Part shown: piece by piece, positions 28,722 to 42,248 of the stretch
Layout of the letters: the number at the start of each line of letters is the position of its first letter
How positions within the stretch are numbered: position 1 is the first letter of the stretch
Assembly: GCF_018622995.1 (NCBI RefSeq)
Contig: NZ_CP076022.1
Span: forward strand, 2,418,001 to 2,482,000
DNA: 64,000 bases
Reading direction: 5' to 3'
DNA from: Arthrobacter jiangjiafuii
Lineage (GTDB): Bacteria > Actinomycetota > Actinomycetes > Actinomycetales > Micrococcaceae
The notes under the pieces: generated by a model
The model's database searches: none
Told to the model about the DNA's origin: nothing
Seen by the model: the letters and a program-made list of their open reading frames with translations, nothing else
Translations under genes and position numbers: made by a program

Positions 28722-29462
28722 TCATGCCCCCACTAGGCCGATCACTTCCATCAGGGAGCCAATCCGGGAGATCCCCTGCAGCGGACGGGCGTCTGCTTCG
28801 CTGCGCACGGGCGAGGGGTTGCCCGGCCGGTCCAGCCAGACTCCCCGCAGGCCGGCGTCAGCAGCGCCTTCGGCGTCCACCCGCCTGTTGTCCCCGACGT
28901 AGAACGTTTGCGCCGGCTCGGTGCCGAGCAGGCGTGCACCCTCCAGGAAGATCGCCGGATCCGGTTTGGCGACTCCAACAGTGTCGATGCCGACGAGCAC
29001 CCCGATCCGCTGCAGACCGGCGGCGTCCAGCTTCGCCCGCTGGTAGTCGTGCACGTTGTTGCTCACCGCCCCGTAGGGAATGCCGCGGGCATCGAGCTCA
29101 TCCAGCAGCGGGACCACGTCGTCGAACGCTTGGAAGTGCCGGGGCAACACTGACTCGTAGGTGGCGTTCCACGCTTCCGCGGCGTCGTCGTCAAGCTCTG
29201 GCAGGCCGCTGCTGACCTGGGCGTGCTGCAGGCGCCGGATGCGTTGTTCGGCGAAGGACAGCTCGCCGGCCAGATACTGGTCGTAAAAGCCCTGCGGGTC
29301 CGCGGCGAAGAGGGCCTGGTACACAGCCCAGTCCGTCTCGGTGAAGTGGGGCAGGTCCTGCTCGGCCAGAGTCCGAAGTGTGGTGCCCATGGCGGCCTGC
29401 AGGTCCACGAGGGTCTCATCGATGTCGAAGAGCACCCCGTGGACCTGCGGCTGCGGTGTCAT
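28722..29462 (-). CDS. HAD-superfamily hydrolase
   Basis: A 246-residue phosphatase-like protein of HAD subfamily IA. Motif I is VLFDIDETLVD with the nucleophilic Asp; motif II is AVSNNVHDY; motif III is VAKPDPAIF; motif IV is VGDNRRVDAEGAADAG. The cap region is helical (about 20-120). Substrate unknown; such enzymes often hydrolyse small phosphoesters. It starts 4 bp after gltX and is its operon partner. Confidence 0.87.
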   Translation of the reverse strand: MTPQPQVHGVLFDIDETLVDLQAAMGTTLRTLAEQDLPHFTETDWAVYQALFAADPQGFYDQYLAGELSFAEQRIRRLQHAQVSSGLPELDDDAAEAWNATYESVLPRHFQAFDDVVPLLDELDARGIPYGAVSNNVHDYQRAKLDAAGLQRIGVLVGIDTVGVAKPDPAIFLEGARLLGTEPAQTFYVGDNRRVDAEGAADAGLRGVWLDRPGNPSPVRSEADARPLQGISRIGSLMEVIGLVGA

Positions 29463-29466
29463 GCAG

Positions 29467-30981
29467 TTAGCCCGCGGTGCGGAAGGCGCGGATCCGTGCG
29501 AGCGAGGATTCCTTGCCCAGGATCACCATGGACTCAAACAGCGGCGGTGAGATTCGCCGGCCGGAAACGGCGGTGCGGACCGGGCCGAATGCCAGTCGCG
29601 GCTTGATGCCCATCTCCTCGACCAGCGCGGTGCGCAGGGCGGCCTGGATATTCTCGGCAGTCCAGTCCGTTACCGGTTCCAGTGCGGCCAGGGCTGCGTC
29701 GAGCACCTCGGTGAGGTTGGCGGGCAGTCCCTTGCGGGCGTCGTCGGCTACGTCAACGGCGTCGTCGGCCTTGAACAGGAAGCCCAGCATCTCGGGGGCC
29801 TCGCCCAGCAGGGTGATACGTTCCTGGATCAGCAGGGCAGCCTCGGTGAGGATCTGCTCTTCGCGGGCGGTGAGGGTCTCCCCCACCAGGCCGGCCTGCT
29901 GCAGGTAGGGAACCAGCCGGTTGCGGAAGTCTCCGGCCTCCAGCATGCGGACGTGGGTGCCGTTGATGGCCTCGGCCTTCTTCAGGTCAAAGCGCGCCGG
30001 GTTGGCCAGCACATCATGGATGTCGAACTTCTCCACCAGCTGATCGACGGTGAAGATGTCCTCGTCGGCGGAGAGCGACCAGCCGAGCAGGGAAAGGTAG
30101 TTGAGCAGGCCTTCGGGGATGAAGCCGCGTTCGCGGTGCAGGAAGAGGCTCGACTCCGGATCACGCTTGGAGAGCTTCTTGTTGCCGCCGCCCATGACGT
30201 AGGGCAGGTGGCCGAAGAGCGGCATGTACTGGGCCACTCCGACGTCGATCAGGGCGCGGTAGAGCGCGATCTGGCGCGGGGTGGAGGAGAGCAGGTCCTC
30301 GCCGCGCAGCACATGGGTGATCCCCATGAGCGCATCATCAACGGGGTTCACGAGCGTGTAGAGCGGGGCGCCGTTGGCGCGGACCACCACGAAGTCGGGA
30401 ACGGTGCCGGCCTTGAAGGTGATTTCGCCGCGGACCAGGTCGTTGAAGGTGATGTCCTCATCCGGCATGCGCACGCGCAGCACCGGCTGCCTACCCTCGG
30501 CCTTGAAGGCCTCGATCTGCTCCGGGGTCAGCTCTCGGTCGTAGTTGTCATAGCCGAGTTTGATGTCGCGGCCCGCGGCACGGTGCCGGGCCTCGATCTC
30601 CTCGGGGGTGGAGTAGGACTCGTACAGGTGCCCGGCATCCTTGAGCTTGGCGATGACGTCTTGGTAGATCCCGCCGCGCTGGGACTGGCGGTAGGGCTCG
30701 TGCGGCCCGCCCACATTGACGCCTTCATCCCAGGTGATGCCCAGCCAGTCGAGGGCGTCCAGGAGCTGGAGGAAGCTCTCTTCGCTGTCACGGGCGGTAT
30801 CGGTGTCCTCGATGCGGAACACCATGGTTCCGCCGGTGTGCTTGGCATAGGCCCAGTTGAACAATGCGGTCCGGATCAGGCCCACGTGCGGGGTCCCTGT
30901 GGGTGACGGACAGAACCGCACGCGCACGGGCGTGGTGTCATCGACGGTGGGCAGTTCGGCAAGTGAAGGCTGATTAGTCAT
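29467..30981 (-). CDS. gltX: Glutamyl-tRNA synthetase
   Basis: A 504-residue class I synthetase. The ATP-binding motif appears as [18 protein letters not shown], and the KMSKS-type motif as [24 protein letters not shown] is also typical. It charges tRNA-Glu. Actinobacteria generally use a non-discriminating form that also makes Glu-tRNA-Gln for GatCAB, and tRNA-Gln and tRNA-Glu genes lie just downstream on the same strand. A -10-like TAAACT ends 10 nt before the ATG. Confidence 0.95.
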   Translation of the reverse strand: MTNQPSLAELPTVDDTTPVRVRFCPSPTGTPHVGLIRTALFNWAYAKHTGGTMVFRIEDTDTARDSEESFLQLLDALDWLGITWDEGVNVGGPHEPYRQSQRGGIYQDVIAKLKDAGHLYESYSTPEEIEARHRAAGRDIKLGYDNYDRELTPEQIEAFKAEGRQPVLRVRMPDEDITFNDLVRGEITFKAGTVPDFVVVRANGAPLYTLVNPVDDALMGITHVLRGEDLLSSTPRQIALYRALIDVGVAQYMPLFGHLPYVMGGGNKKLSKRDPESSLFLHRERGFIPEGLLNYLSLLGWSLSADEDIFTVDQLVEKFDIHDVLANPARFDLKKAEAINGTHVRMLEAGDFRNRLVPYLQQAGLVGETLTAREEQILTEAALLIQERITLLGEAPEMLGFLFKADDAVDVADDARKGLPANLTEVLDAALAALEPVTDWTAENIQAALRTALVEEMGIKPRLAFGPVRTAVSGRRISPPLFESMVILGKESSLARIRAFRTAG

Positions 30982-31023
30982 GATGTTCTTCAGTTTAGTC
31001 TCTTGTGCCGCGGGACCGGACGT

Positions 31024-31641
31024 TTAGAGGCTGTACGCCAGCAGCCAGAGGAAGACTCCCCCGCCGGCGGCCAGTCCCACTGCTGCGGCGGCGGCCGTCC
31101 GGCCGGCAGTTGTCCGGCGGCCGTACAAGAGTGCTGCCGCGCACAGGCCTGCAGCGACCGCGGCTGCGGACAGCCCTGCGGTGCCAGGAAACAGCGCCAG
31201 GAGAAGAACAGGGAGGACGACGGCGGCCGCCGCGTAGGTGACCTCCTTCCATTCCAGCGGCATCACCCGGGACACCAGGGCGGTGATGGCATACGCGGCG
31301 ATCATGGAGAACAGGACGGCGGCCAGCGCGCGCGGGCCCTCGGTCCATCGGATGATCAGCAACACCATGTAGCAGGCTCCGGCGGCACCAAGGATGACCG
31401 GCGGTGCACCCAGCCGGCTGAGGCCTTGGCGCAGGTCTCCGCGCAGGTTCAGGAACCGCACCAGCGCCCACGGGAACAGGCTGACCAGCACAGCGGCCCC
31501 GGCACCCCAGGCCAGGGCGGCGGCGCCGTCGGCGTTCAGGAACGGCGCTGCCAGCAGGGCAGCGGCCCACACCACTCCGGGCGGCAAAAAGCGCCGGACC
31601 GGGGCGCGGTTGCGCCCCGGTCCGGCGCCGGAAGTGCTCAT
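31024..31641 (-). CDS. Polytopic membrane protein of unknown function
   Basis: A 205-residue Ala/Leu/Val-rich protein with about six hydrophobic segments (roughly 22-38, 43-60, 78-97, 106-125, 132-165, 178-203). No catalytic motif is recognised. It begins 2 bp after the FAH-family gene stop, so it is cotranscribed with it and probably with gltX. The operon context does not reveal its task. Confidence 0.7.
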   Translation of the reverse strand: MSTSGAGPGRNRAPVRRFLPPGVVWAAALLAAPFLNADGAAALAWGAGAAVLVSLFPWALVRFLNLRGDLRQGLSRLGAPPVILGAAGACYMVLLIIRWTEGPRALAAVLFSMIAAYAITALVSRVMPLEWKEVTYAAAAVVLPVLLLALFPGTAGLSAAAVAAGLCAAALLYGRRTTAGRTAAAAAVGLAAGGGVFLWLLAYSL

Positions 31642-31643
31642 GG

Positions 31644-32417
31644 TCAGCTACGGGCGGTATTCAGCAGCCGGCCGATGCCCTCGATGTCCACTTCGTACCG
31701 CTCACCGTCGGAGATCAGGCCGACGCCTGCCGGGGTACCGGTGAGGATGACGTCGCCGGGCAGCAGGGTGAAGGCCTGGGATACGTAGGCCACCAGTTCC
31801 TTGACGCTCCAGATCATGTCGCTGGTATTGCCGTCCTGGACCAGCTGCCCGTTAAGGTAGCCGCGGATGGCCAGGTCATCGGTGTCGAGCTCGGTTTCGA
31901 TCCAGGGCCCCAGCGGGCAGGAGGTGTCGAAGCCCTTGGCGCGGGCCCACTGGTCGTCGGAGCGCTGTGCATCGCGGGCGGTGAGGTCGTTGGCGCAGGT
32001 GTAGCCAAAGATCACTTCGTCCACCCGTTCCAGCGGCACATCCTTGCAGATACGCCCGATGACGACTGCCAGTTCTGCTTCATAGGAGACTTCATCCGAG
32101 AAGGAGGGCAGCACCACGGGGTCGTTCGGGCCAATCACCGAGGTGTTGGGCTTGAGGAACATCAGGGGTGCCGGCGGTACCTCGTTGCCCATTTCGCTGG
32201 CGTGGTCGGCATAGTTGCGGCCGATTCCCACAACCTTGCTGCGCGGGATGATCGGAGCCAGGAGACGGACGTCCTCCAGCTTGTGCCGCTCCCCGGTGAG
32301 CTGAACGCCGGAGAAGAAGGGATCGCCCTTGATGACGGCAATTTCTTCATGCCCTTCATCGCCGTCGACGACGCCGAACGCTGGGTCACTGTCTTGTACA
32401 AATCGAGCAATACGCAT
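31644..32417 (-). CDS. Fumarylacetoacetate hydrolase family protein
   Basis: A 257-residue cytoplasmic enzyme of the FAH fold. It has VVGIGRNYADHASEMG, the metal-binding acidic set EAELAVVIG, GYTCANDLTARDAQ, KGFDTSCPLGPWI and LTGTPAGVG. Members hydrolyse C-C bonds or decarboxylate beta-keto acids; the substrate here is not evident. A TAGGCT hexamer ends 7 nt before the ATG at 32417 and there is no Shine-Dalgarno, suggesting a leaderless mRNA. A GTG two codons upstream is the alternative start. Confidence 0.87.
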   Translation of the reverse strand: MRIARFVQDSDPAFGVVDGDEGHEEIAVIKGDPFFSGVQLTGERHKLEDVRLLAPIIPRSKVVGIGRNYADHASEMGNEVPPAPLMFLKPNTSVIGPNDPVVLPSFSDEVSYEAELAVVIGRICKDVPLERVDEVIFGYTCANDLTARDAQRSDDQWARAKGFDTSCPLGPWIETELDTDDLAIRGYLNGQLVQDGNTSDMIWSVKELVAYVSQAFTLLPGDVILTGTPAGVGLISDGERYEVDIEGIGRLLNTARS

Positions 32418-32488
32418 GCCCACAAGCCTAGTAGACGAAAGCTTTGCTCTGGTGCAGTAGTTCCGAAGAGAGGAAGGAGATACCGCAA

Positions 32489-32884
32489 ATGGTGATTTTG
32501 GTCCCCTTGTTTGCCGTTCTGGGGTGGGCGGGTCTGTTCATCCACAATGTGGCGGATCTTCCGGGCCAGACCCTCCTGAGCCCGGAGTCCTTCCTCCCGC
32601 TGCTGCTCACTGCAGCACTCGTTGCCTTATGGCTCACCGCCTGGCGGCCCGTTGCAGCGTGGGGGCTGCTTGTCTTGGGAGTATTGAATCTCATAGGTGC
32701 TGTCCTCACCGTGCTGCCGCTGCCGGCCCTGCCCTTCGACCCGGCACAGACGCCGTTCCACTATGGATTCCACGTCTTGTACGGGGCTACTCAGCTGCCC
32801 GTCGTGATCACGGCAGCCGTGTGGCTCCGGCGACGCAACAGTACAGACGACAGCAGTACAGATGGCAATGGAGCTGCTGGTTAA
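32489..32884 (+). CDS. Small multi-pass membrane protein
   Basis: A 131-residue protein with about four hydrophobic segments (roughly 2-20, 32-50, 54-75, 92-112) and a short charged tail rich in Asp/Ser/Thr. No family recognised. An AAGGAGA ribosome-binding site nine nt upstream of the ATG at 32489 decides the start, excluding a longer frame from 32444. It diverges from the FAH gene and ends at a strong bidirectional terminator facing the rRNA operon. Confidence 0.7.
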   Translation: MVILVPLFAVLGWAGLFIHNVADLPGQTLLSPESFLPLLLTAALVALWLTAWRPVAAWGLLVLGVLNLIGAVLTVLPLPALPFDPAQTPFHYGFHVLYGATQLPVVITAAVWLRRRNSTDDSSTDGNGAAG

Positions 32885-32887
32885 ACA

Positions 32888-32919
32888 AGTAAGGCCCCGC
32901 ACGAATGCGGGGCCTTACT
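32888..32919. terminator. Bidirectional terminator between membrane protein and rRNA operon
   Basis: A perfect 14-bp stem (AGTAAGGCCCCGCA and complement) with a CGAA tetraloop. It lies just after the small membrane-protein stop on the plus strand and about 35 bp after 5S rRNA on the minus strand. Confidence 0.85.
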
Positions 32920-32953
32920 CTCTGAACAACCGGTGTATTTCAACCGTAAATAT

Positions 32954-33073
32954 TGTCCGGCGGTGACCTACTCTCCCACATCCTCCCGGATGCAGTACCA
33001 TCGGCGCTGTGGGTCTTAGCTTCCGGGTTCGGAATGGGACCGGGCGTTTCCCCCACGCTATGACCGCCGTAAC
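32954..33073 (-). rRNA. rrf: 5S ribosomal RNA
   Basis: On the minus strand it begins GTTACGGCGGTCATAGC and ends CACCGCCGGACA, with complementary ends and the conserved CCGAACCCGGAAGCTAAG. About 120 nt. Confidence 0.95.
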
Positions 33074-33246
33074 CCTTCCACCCACACCACCCATAACAAA
33101 CCTGGGTGAGGGGAAATCAATGGTCACAACAAAAACACGCGTAGTGTTTCGATGCAATATATAACTGTAATTATACGGCACAAACACACCCGCAAGGGTA
33201 CGTTGGTGCCGGTTCCACGGTGACAAACCACACGGGTTTGTTATCC

Positions 33247-33271
33247 GGGAACCACATAGTGGACGCAAGCA
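33247..33271 (-). other. 23S processing stem, 3' arm
   Basis: These 25 nt after 23S are complementary (about 22 of 25, with tolerable wobble) to 36601-36625 before 23S in the transcript, forming the long-range stem normally cut by RNase III. Confidence 0.7.
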
Positions 33272-33337
33272 GCACATGATCTAACAACACCCTTTATACT
33301 TTGACGGACCGTTTGAAGTCGTGTCCGTCCAGGTGAG

Positions 33338-36508
<3,171 letters not shown>

Positions 36509-36600
36509 AAAGATCAATATATTATCGCTATCGAGAAAACCATGGAAACCGGTAAAACCGGTCACCAGGTTTATCTGAAATTGCACTTAATAATTTAAGA

Positions 36601-36625
36601 TGCTCGCGTCCACTATGTAGTTCTC
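36601..36625 (-). other. 23S processing stem, 5' arm
   Basis: Complementary to 33247-33271 across the 23S gene; adjoins the boxA-like TTTGAGAACT. Confidence 0.7.
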
Positions 36626-36766
36626 AAACAACAACCCCGTCACACCCCGCCACCACCACGTATTCACCGTGGAAGCATTGGACCTGCGCAGGAACAATCA
36701 GAAACAACACGAAACCGTGTCCCTCCAGACCTGTAAAGGCTTGAATTCTTCGGTCCTGTTGTCTCA

Positions 36767-36787
36767 GGACCCAACAGTGTGCCAAAC
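36767..36787 (-). other. 16S processing stem, 3' arm
   Basis: The transcript sequence here (core TTTGGCACACTGTTG) pairs with CAATAGTGTGCCAAG in the 16S leader at 38674-38694. Confidence 0.65.
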
Positions 36788-36995
36788 GGAAAAACCCGGT
36801 ACTCGAGACACCGGCAGCGTTTTCCAGTCCCACCCCGAAGGATGAAACGTACTGATGCTGCCAGGCTCAACGCCGGGCACCTGCTTATTGATATTCCACC
36901 CTTGAGCACCCACCGGAGAACATATGTCTCCGATATGGGCATCTCCTGCAAGAACCACATCCAACACTGTGGAAGGACGCAGACCTTGAGGTGCT

Positions 36996-38529
<1,534 letters not shown>

Positions 38530-38673
38530 TGTGTTACAGACACAGCACCGGAGCCAAGGAAAATTGGCTGCACGGTCCTGCACTAAATTCGAAACCAGCT
38601 AAAAAAGTCCTTCCCACCCACGGGGTGGGCGGAAGAACCAGTTCAACCAATTAAAATAAATTGGTATCAATAA

Positions 38674-38694
38674 ACTTGGCACACTATTGAGTTC
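38674..38694 (-). other. 16S processing stem, 5' arm
   Basis: CAATAGTGTGCCAAG pairs with 36767-36787 downstream of 16S. Confidence 0.65.
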
Positions 38695-38772
38695 TCAAAC
38701 AACAGATGCATACGAAATACTCGGAGAAAACAATTACTTGTTTTTCTTTTCTCTTCGCTGCAGTGTTTCTTT

Positions 38773-38802
38773 ATTCTATTCCATCCGGACCGTATTTGGC
38801 AA
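38773..38802 (-). promoter_or_regulatory. rrn proximal promoter
   Basis: On the minus strand: TTGCCA (38797-38802), 18-bp spacer, TAGAAT (38773-38778). Confidence 0.65.
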
Positions 38803-38819
38803 TTCGGGATATTCCCGAA
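38803..38819. promoter_or_regulatory. Palindrome abutting the rrn proximal promoter
   Basis: Perfect 7-3-7 inverted repeat TTCGGGA-TAT-TCCCGAA directly next to the -35 hexamer; could be an operator or a hairpin in a transcript from the distal promoter. Confidence 0.5.
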
Positions 38820-38967
38820 GTTACTTCATTTTGTCCGGCTGAACCCGCCACAAAGCATCCGGATCTTGTCCGTTACCGTGTGTTGGGTTTTGCTGCTCGT
38901 TCCGGGAGTCTCACTTGCAGATCCACTTCGCAGTGTCTCTCAGGCGCTCACCGGAGCAACTCACATA

Positions 38968-38996
38968 ACTTTACACAGCCCCTGCGGCCGGTGCAA
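38968..38996 (-). promoter_or_regulatory. rrn distal promoter
   Basis: On the minus strand: TTGCAC (38991-38996), 17-bp spacer, TAAAGT (38968-38973). Confidence 0.7.
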
Positions 38997-39063
38997 ACCC
39001 TCGGAGTGTGACCTCCTGCACTTTACTAAAACCCGCCCTCGGACCGCAGTGCGGGGCCTGCCG

Positions 39064-39867
39064 TCAGCCTTGTTCCTGAATCCGCAGCTGATCCTGCGTC
39101 CGCAGGTAGTGCAACTGCGCGGCGACCGATAACTCCGCTGCACCACGGACGTTCGCAGGCACCTCCGCATAAACAAGGTCGGCCACGGTCGAGACACCGG
39201 CGTCGGCACCAGCTTCGGCCAGCGCGGCCCGGATCTGTTCCAGGCGTTCCTCGCGGTGGTCGCGGTAGGTCAGGACTACCGAGCTCAGATCAGACAACAC
39301 CGGTCCATGTCCGGGAAGGACGGTTGCCGGCCCCAGCTCGGAGAGCCGTTCCAGGCTGGAGAAGTACTGGCCCAGGGTTCCGTCGGGGAAATCCAGCACG
39401 GTGGTTCCCCTGCCCAGAATGGTGTCGCCCGTCAGGACCGAGCCCGAGGGGCCGTCACCCGGGAGGTGGAAGCAGACCGAGTCCGAGGTGTGGCCGGGAG
39501 TGGCGACCACGCGGATATCCACTCCCCCGGCCACCAGTTCCTCGCCGTCGATAAGCGGGTCGCCACCGACGCAGAAGGCCGGGTCCATCGCCCGGACCGG
39601 GGCACCGGTCAGCTCGGCAAAGCGGCGGCTGGCTTCGGTGTGGTCCGAATGCCGGTGCGTAATAAGCACCAGCTCCACCACTCCCGCAGATGCCAGCAGT
39701 GCCAGGTGCCCTTCATCCAGGGGGCCGGGGTCCACCACCGCCACCCGCCCTGATCCGTTCGCGGCAATGACATAGCTGTTGGTTCCGTTCAGGCTCATGG
39801 GACCGGGGTTCGGTGCCAGGGCGAAGCGGGTCAGCGGGCTGCTGCGGATCAGGGCGGGAGCGGGCAT
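39064..39867 (-). CDS. MBL-fold metallo-hydrolase
   Basis: A 267-residue metallo-beta-lactamase-fold protein. The metal-binding motif THRHSDHTEA (HxHxDH), VVATPGHTSDSVCFH, LTGDTILGRGTT and VLPGHGP provide the remaining His/Asp ligands. The C-terminal helical part fits the LACTB2/glyoxalase-II-like group. Substrate unknown. I placed the start at the ATG 39867; a longer frame overlaps ilvE. It lies 19 bp after ilvE and may be cotranscribed. No good ribosome-binding site is seen. Confidence 0.85.
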   Translation of the reverse strand: MPAPALIRSSPLTRFALAPNPGPMSLNGTNSYVIAANGSGRVAVVDPGPLDEGHLALLASAGVVELVLITHRHSDHTEASRRFAELTGAPVRAMDPAFCVGGDPLIDGEELVAGGVDIRVVATPGHTSDSVCFHLPGDGPSGSVLTGDTILGRGTTVLDFPDGTLGQYFSSLERLSELGPATVLPGHGPVLSDLSSVVLTYRDHREERLEQIRAALAEAGADAGVSTVADLVYAEVPANVRGAAELSVAAQLHYLRTQDQLRIQEQG

Positions 39868-39886
39868 CGGCGTCGTTTCGTTGTGG

Positions 39887-40993
39887 CTAGGCCAGGCGGG
39901 TGAGCCAGCCGTGGGTGTCCTCGACCGCGCCGGTCTGGACACCGAGCAGCTGCTCGCGGATGGACAGGGTGACCGGGCCGGCAACGGCGTCGGCCGAACC
40001 AATGGTCTCGGTTTCGGACTTCAGCTCCCCGACCGGCGTGATGACGGCGGCCGTGCCGCAGGCGAAGACCTCGGTGATGTCTCCGGATGCTACGCCGTCG
40101 CGCCATTCGTCCAGGGTGATCTTGCGTTCCTGGACGTTCAGGCCGCGGTCGCGGCCCAGCTGGATCACGGAGGAGCGGGTGATGCCGTGGAGGATGGTGC
40201 CTGACAGCGCCGGCGTCACCAGTGAGCCGTCCTTGAAGACGAAGAACACGTTCATGCCGCCGAGTTCTTCCACGGCGTTGTCATTGGCCGCATCCAGGAA
40301 CAGCACCTGCTTGCAGCCGTGTGCTTCGCCTTCCATCTGGGCGATCAGGGAAGCGGCGTAATTGCCGCCGCACTTGGCTTCGCCGGTGCCGCCGATGCCG
40401 GCGCGGGCGTACTTGGTGGAGAGCCAGATGGATACGGGCTTCAGTTCGCCGCCGAAGTAGTTGCCGGCAGGCGAAGCAATAACCCGGTAGGACACCTCAC
40501 GTGAGGGACGCACACCCAGGAACGCCTCGGTGGCGATCATGAACGGGCGCAGGTACAGGGCGGCGCCGTCGCCTTCGGGGATCCAGTCCGCATCCACGGA
40601 GACCAGCCGGCGCAGGGATTCCAGGAAGAGTTCCTCGGGCAGTTCCGGCAGTGCCAAACGGCGGGCGGAGAGATTCATGCGGGCGGCGTTGGCTTCCGGG
40701 CGGAATGTCCAGACCGAGCCGTCGGCGTGGCGGTAGGCCTTCAGGCCCTCGAAGATCTCCTGGCCGTAGTGCAGCACTGCAGCCGCGGGATCCATCTGGA
40801 TCGGACCGTACGGTTCGATCCGGGCGTTTTGCCAGGTGCCGGTACCGGTTTCATCGGTTTTGTAGTCGATGACGGCGGTGTGGTCCGTGAAGTAGTCTCC
40901 GAATCCGGGGTTGGCCAGAATGGCTGCCCGCTCTTCGGCCGGCTTCGGATGGGCGGATAGCTCCTGGGTGAATTCCAGAGCGCTGACAGGCAT
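39887..40993 (-). CDS. ilvE: Branched-chain amino acid aminotransferase
   Basis: A 368-residue fold-type IV PLP enzyme that makes Val, Leu and Ile from the 2-oxo acids. LHYGQEIFEGLKAYRH, TGEAKCGGNYAASL (PLP Lys) and CGTAAVITPVGEL are present. GGAGG five nt before the ATG at 40993 sets the start; the GTG twelve bases upstream lies at the ribosome-binding site itself. It follows leuB by 62 bp on the same strand. Confidence 0.95.
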   Translation of the reverse strand: MPVSALEFTQELSAHPKPAEERAAILANPGFGDYFTDHTAVIDYKTDETGTGTWQNARIEPYGPIQMDPAAAVLHYGQEIFEGLKAYRHADGSVWTFRPEANAARMNLSARRLALPELPEELFLESLRRLVSVDADWIPEGDGAALYLRPFMIATEAFLGVRPSREVSYRVIASPAGNYFGGELKPVSIWLSTKYARAGIGGTGEAKCGGNYAASLIAQMEGEAHGCKQVLFLDAANDNAVEELGGMNVFFVFKDGSLVTPALSGTILHGITRSSVIQLGRDRGLNVQERKITLDEWRDGVASGDITEVFACGTAAVITPVGELKSETETIGSADAVAGPVTLSIREQLLGVQTGAVEDTHGWLTRLA

Positions 40994-41055
40994 TTTTTCC
41001 TCCACGGTGGGCGGCGCGGCCGCCCGACGAAAATGGTTACAGGTACGTCCCGAGC

Positions 41056-42117
41056 TTATGACACGGCTGCGGTTATCGCATTGCCGATGGCCGCCGTCGT
41101 CCGCGGCTCTCCGGTGCGGGCGGCGACGTCGGCCTCCACCGCCTGCTCGACGCGGGCCGCCTCCTTCTCCAACCCCAGATGGCGCAGCATGAGCGCCGCC
41201 GAGAGGATGGCGGCGGAGGGATCGGCCTTCTGCTGGCCTGCAATATCGGGGGCGGACCCGTGGACCGGCTCGAACATCGATGGGAACGTGCCGTCCATGT
41301 TCAGGTTGCCGGAGGCGGCCAGGCCGATGCCGCCGGTGACCGCGGCAGCCAGGTCGGTGATGATGTCGCCGAACAGGTTGTCTGTGACAATCACGTCAAA
41401 GCGTGCGGGGTCCGTCACCATAAAGATGGTTGCCGCGTCCACGTGCAGGTAGTCGTGGGTGACCTCGGGGAACTCGGCTGCGACGGCCTCCACGGTGCGC
41501 TTCCACAGTTGGCCGGCGTTGACCAGCACGTTGTGCTTATGGACCAGCGTGAGTTTTTTGCGCGGGCGGTCGTTGGCCCGGCGGAAGGCGTCACGGACCA
41601 CGCGCTCGACGCCGTGGGCGGTGTTCAGGGACACCTCGGTGGCGATTTCCTGCGGGGTGCCCGCGCGGAGCACGCCGCCGTTGCCGGTGTACGGACCTTC
41701 GGTGCCTTCGCGGACCACGATGAAATCGATGGTTCCGGGGTTGGCCAGCGGGCTGGCCACGCCGGGGTAGAGCCGTGACGGACGGAGGTTGACGAAGTGG
41801 TCGAAGCTGAACCGCAGCTTCAGCAGCAGTTCCCGCTCAATGAGGCCCGAGGGCATGCTCTTGTCCCCCGGTGCAGCGCCCACCGCGCCGAACAGGATCG
41901 CATCGTGGCCCTTGAGTGCTTCCAGGGTCTCCTCCGGCAGCGTTTCTCCGGTGGCGAGCCAGTGCTCGGCACCAAGCCGGTATTCGGTCAGATCGAACCG
42001 GACGGGACCGCCGGCGGTGACCGCCTGCAGCACCTTGACGGCTTCGGCTGTGACTTCGGGGCCGATGCCGTCGCCGGGAATGACGGCCAGGGAAACGGTG
42101 GAGGGCTGTTCGCTCAT
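41056..42117 (-). CDS. leuB: 3-isopropylmalate dehydrogenase
   Basis: A 353-residue cytoplasmic enzyme oxidising 3-isopropylmalate in leucine synthesis. Motifs: [82 protein letters not shown] and [18 protein letters not shown] ends 6 nt before the ATG with no Shine-Dalgarno, so a leaderless mRNA is likely. A candidate operator lies 40 bp upstream. Confidence 0.95.
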   Translation of the reverse strand: MSEQPSTVSLAVIPGDGIGPEVTAEAVKVLQAVTAGGPVRFDLTEYRLGAEHWLATGETLPEETLEALKGHDAILFGAVGAAPGDKSMPSGLIERELLLKLRFSFDHFVNLRPSRLYPGVASPLANPGTIDFIVVREGTEGPYTGNGGVLRAGTPQEIATEVSLNTAHGVERVVRDAFRRANDRPRKKLTLVHKHNVLVNAGQLWKRTVEAVAAEFPEVTHDYLHVDAATIFMVTDPARFDVIVTDNLFGDIITDLAAAVTGGIGLAASGNLNMDGTFPSMFEPVHGSAPDIAGQQKADPSAAILSAALMLRHLGLEKEAARVEQAVEADVAARTGEPRTTAAIGNAITAAVS

Positions 42118-42158
42118 TCCGCCAGTCTAGGAAGAACGTCCACCATCCGGGCAAACCG

Positions 42159-42173
42159 TCTCACATAGTGGAT
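42159..42173. promoter_or_regulatory. Candidate NdgR/LtbR operator upstream of leuB
   Basis: TCTCACATAGTGGAT, matching the form of the site between leuC and ndgR; it lies just upstream of the presumed leuB -35 region. Confidence 0.45.
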
Positions 42174-42248
42174 TCATGAAACGAAGGGCCGAGGCTCCAC
42201 CCGTGGCATGAGGCGCTGGCCCGCCGGCAGGCCCTAAAGTTGTTGTCC

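Larger units (their letters stand above)
38530..39063 (-). promoter_or_regulatory. rRNA operon promoter and leader region
   Basis: A 534-bp gene-free stretch between the MBL-hydrolase gene and 16S. It holds two promoters, a palindrome at the proximal promoter, a boxA-like TGTTTGAGAACT (about 38690-38703) and the 5' arm of the 16S processing stem (38674-38694). Open frames in it are not supported. Confidence 0.8.
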
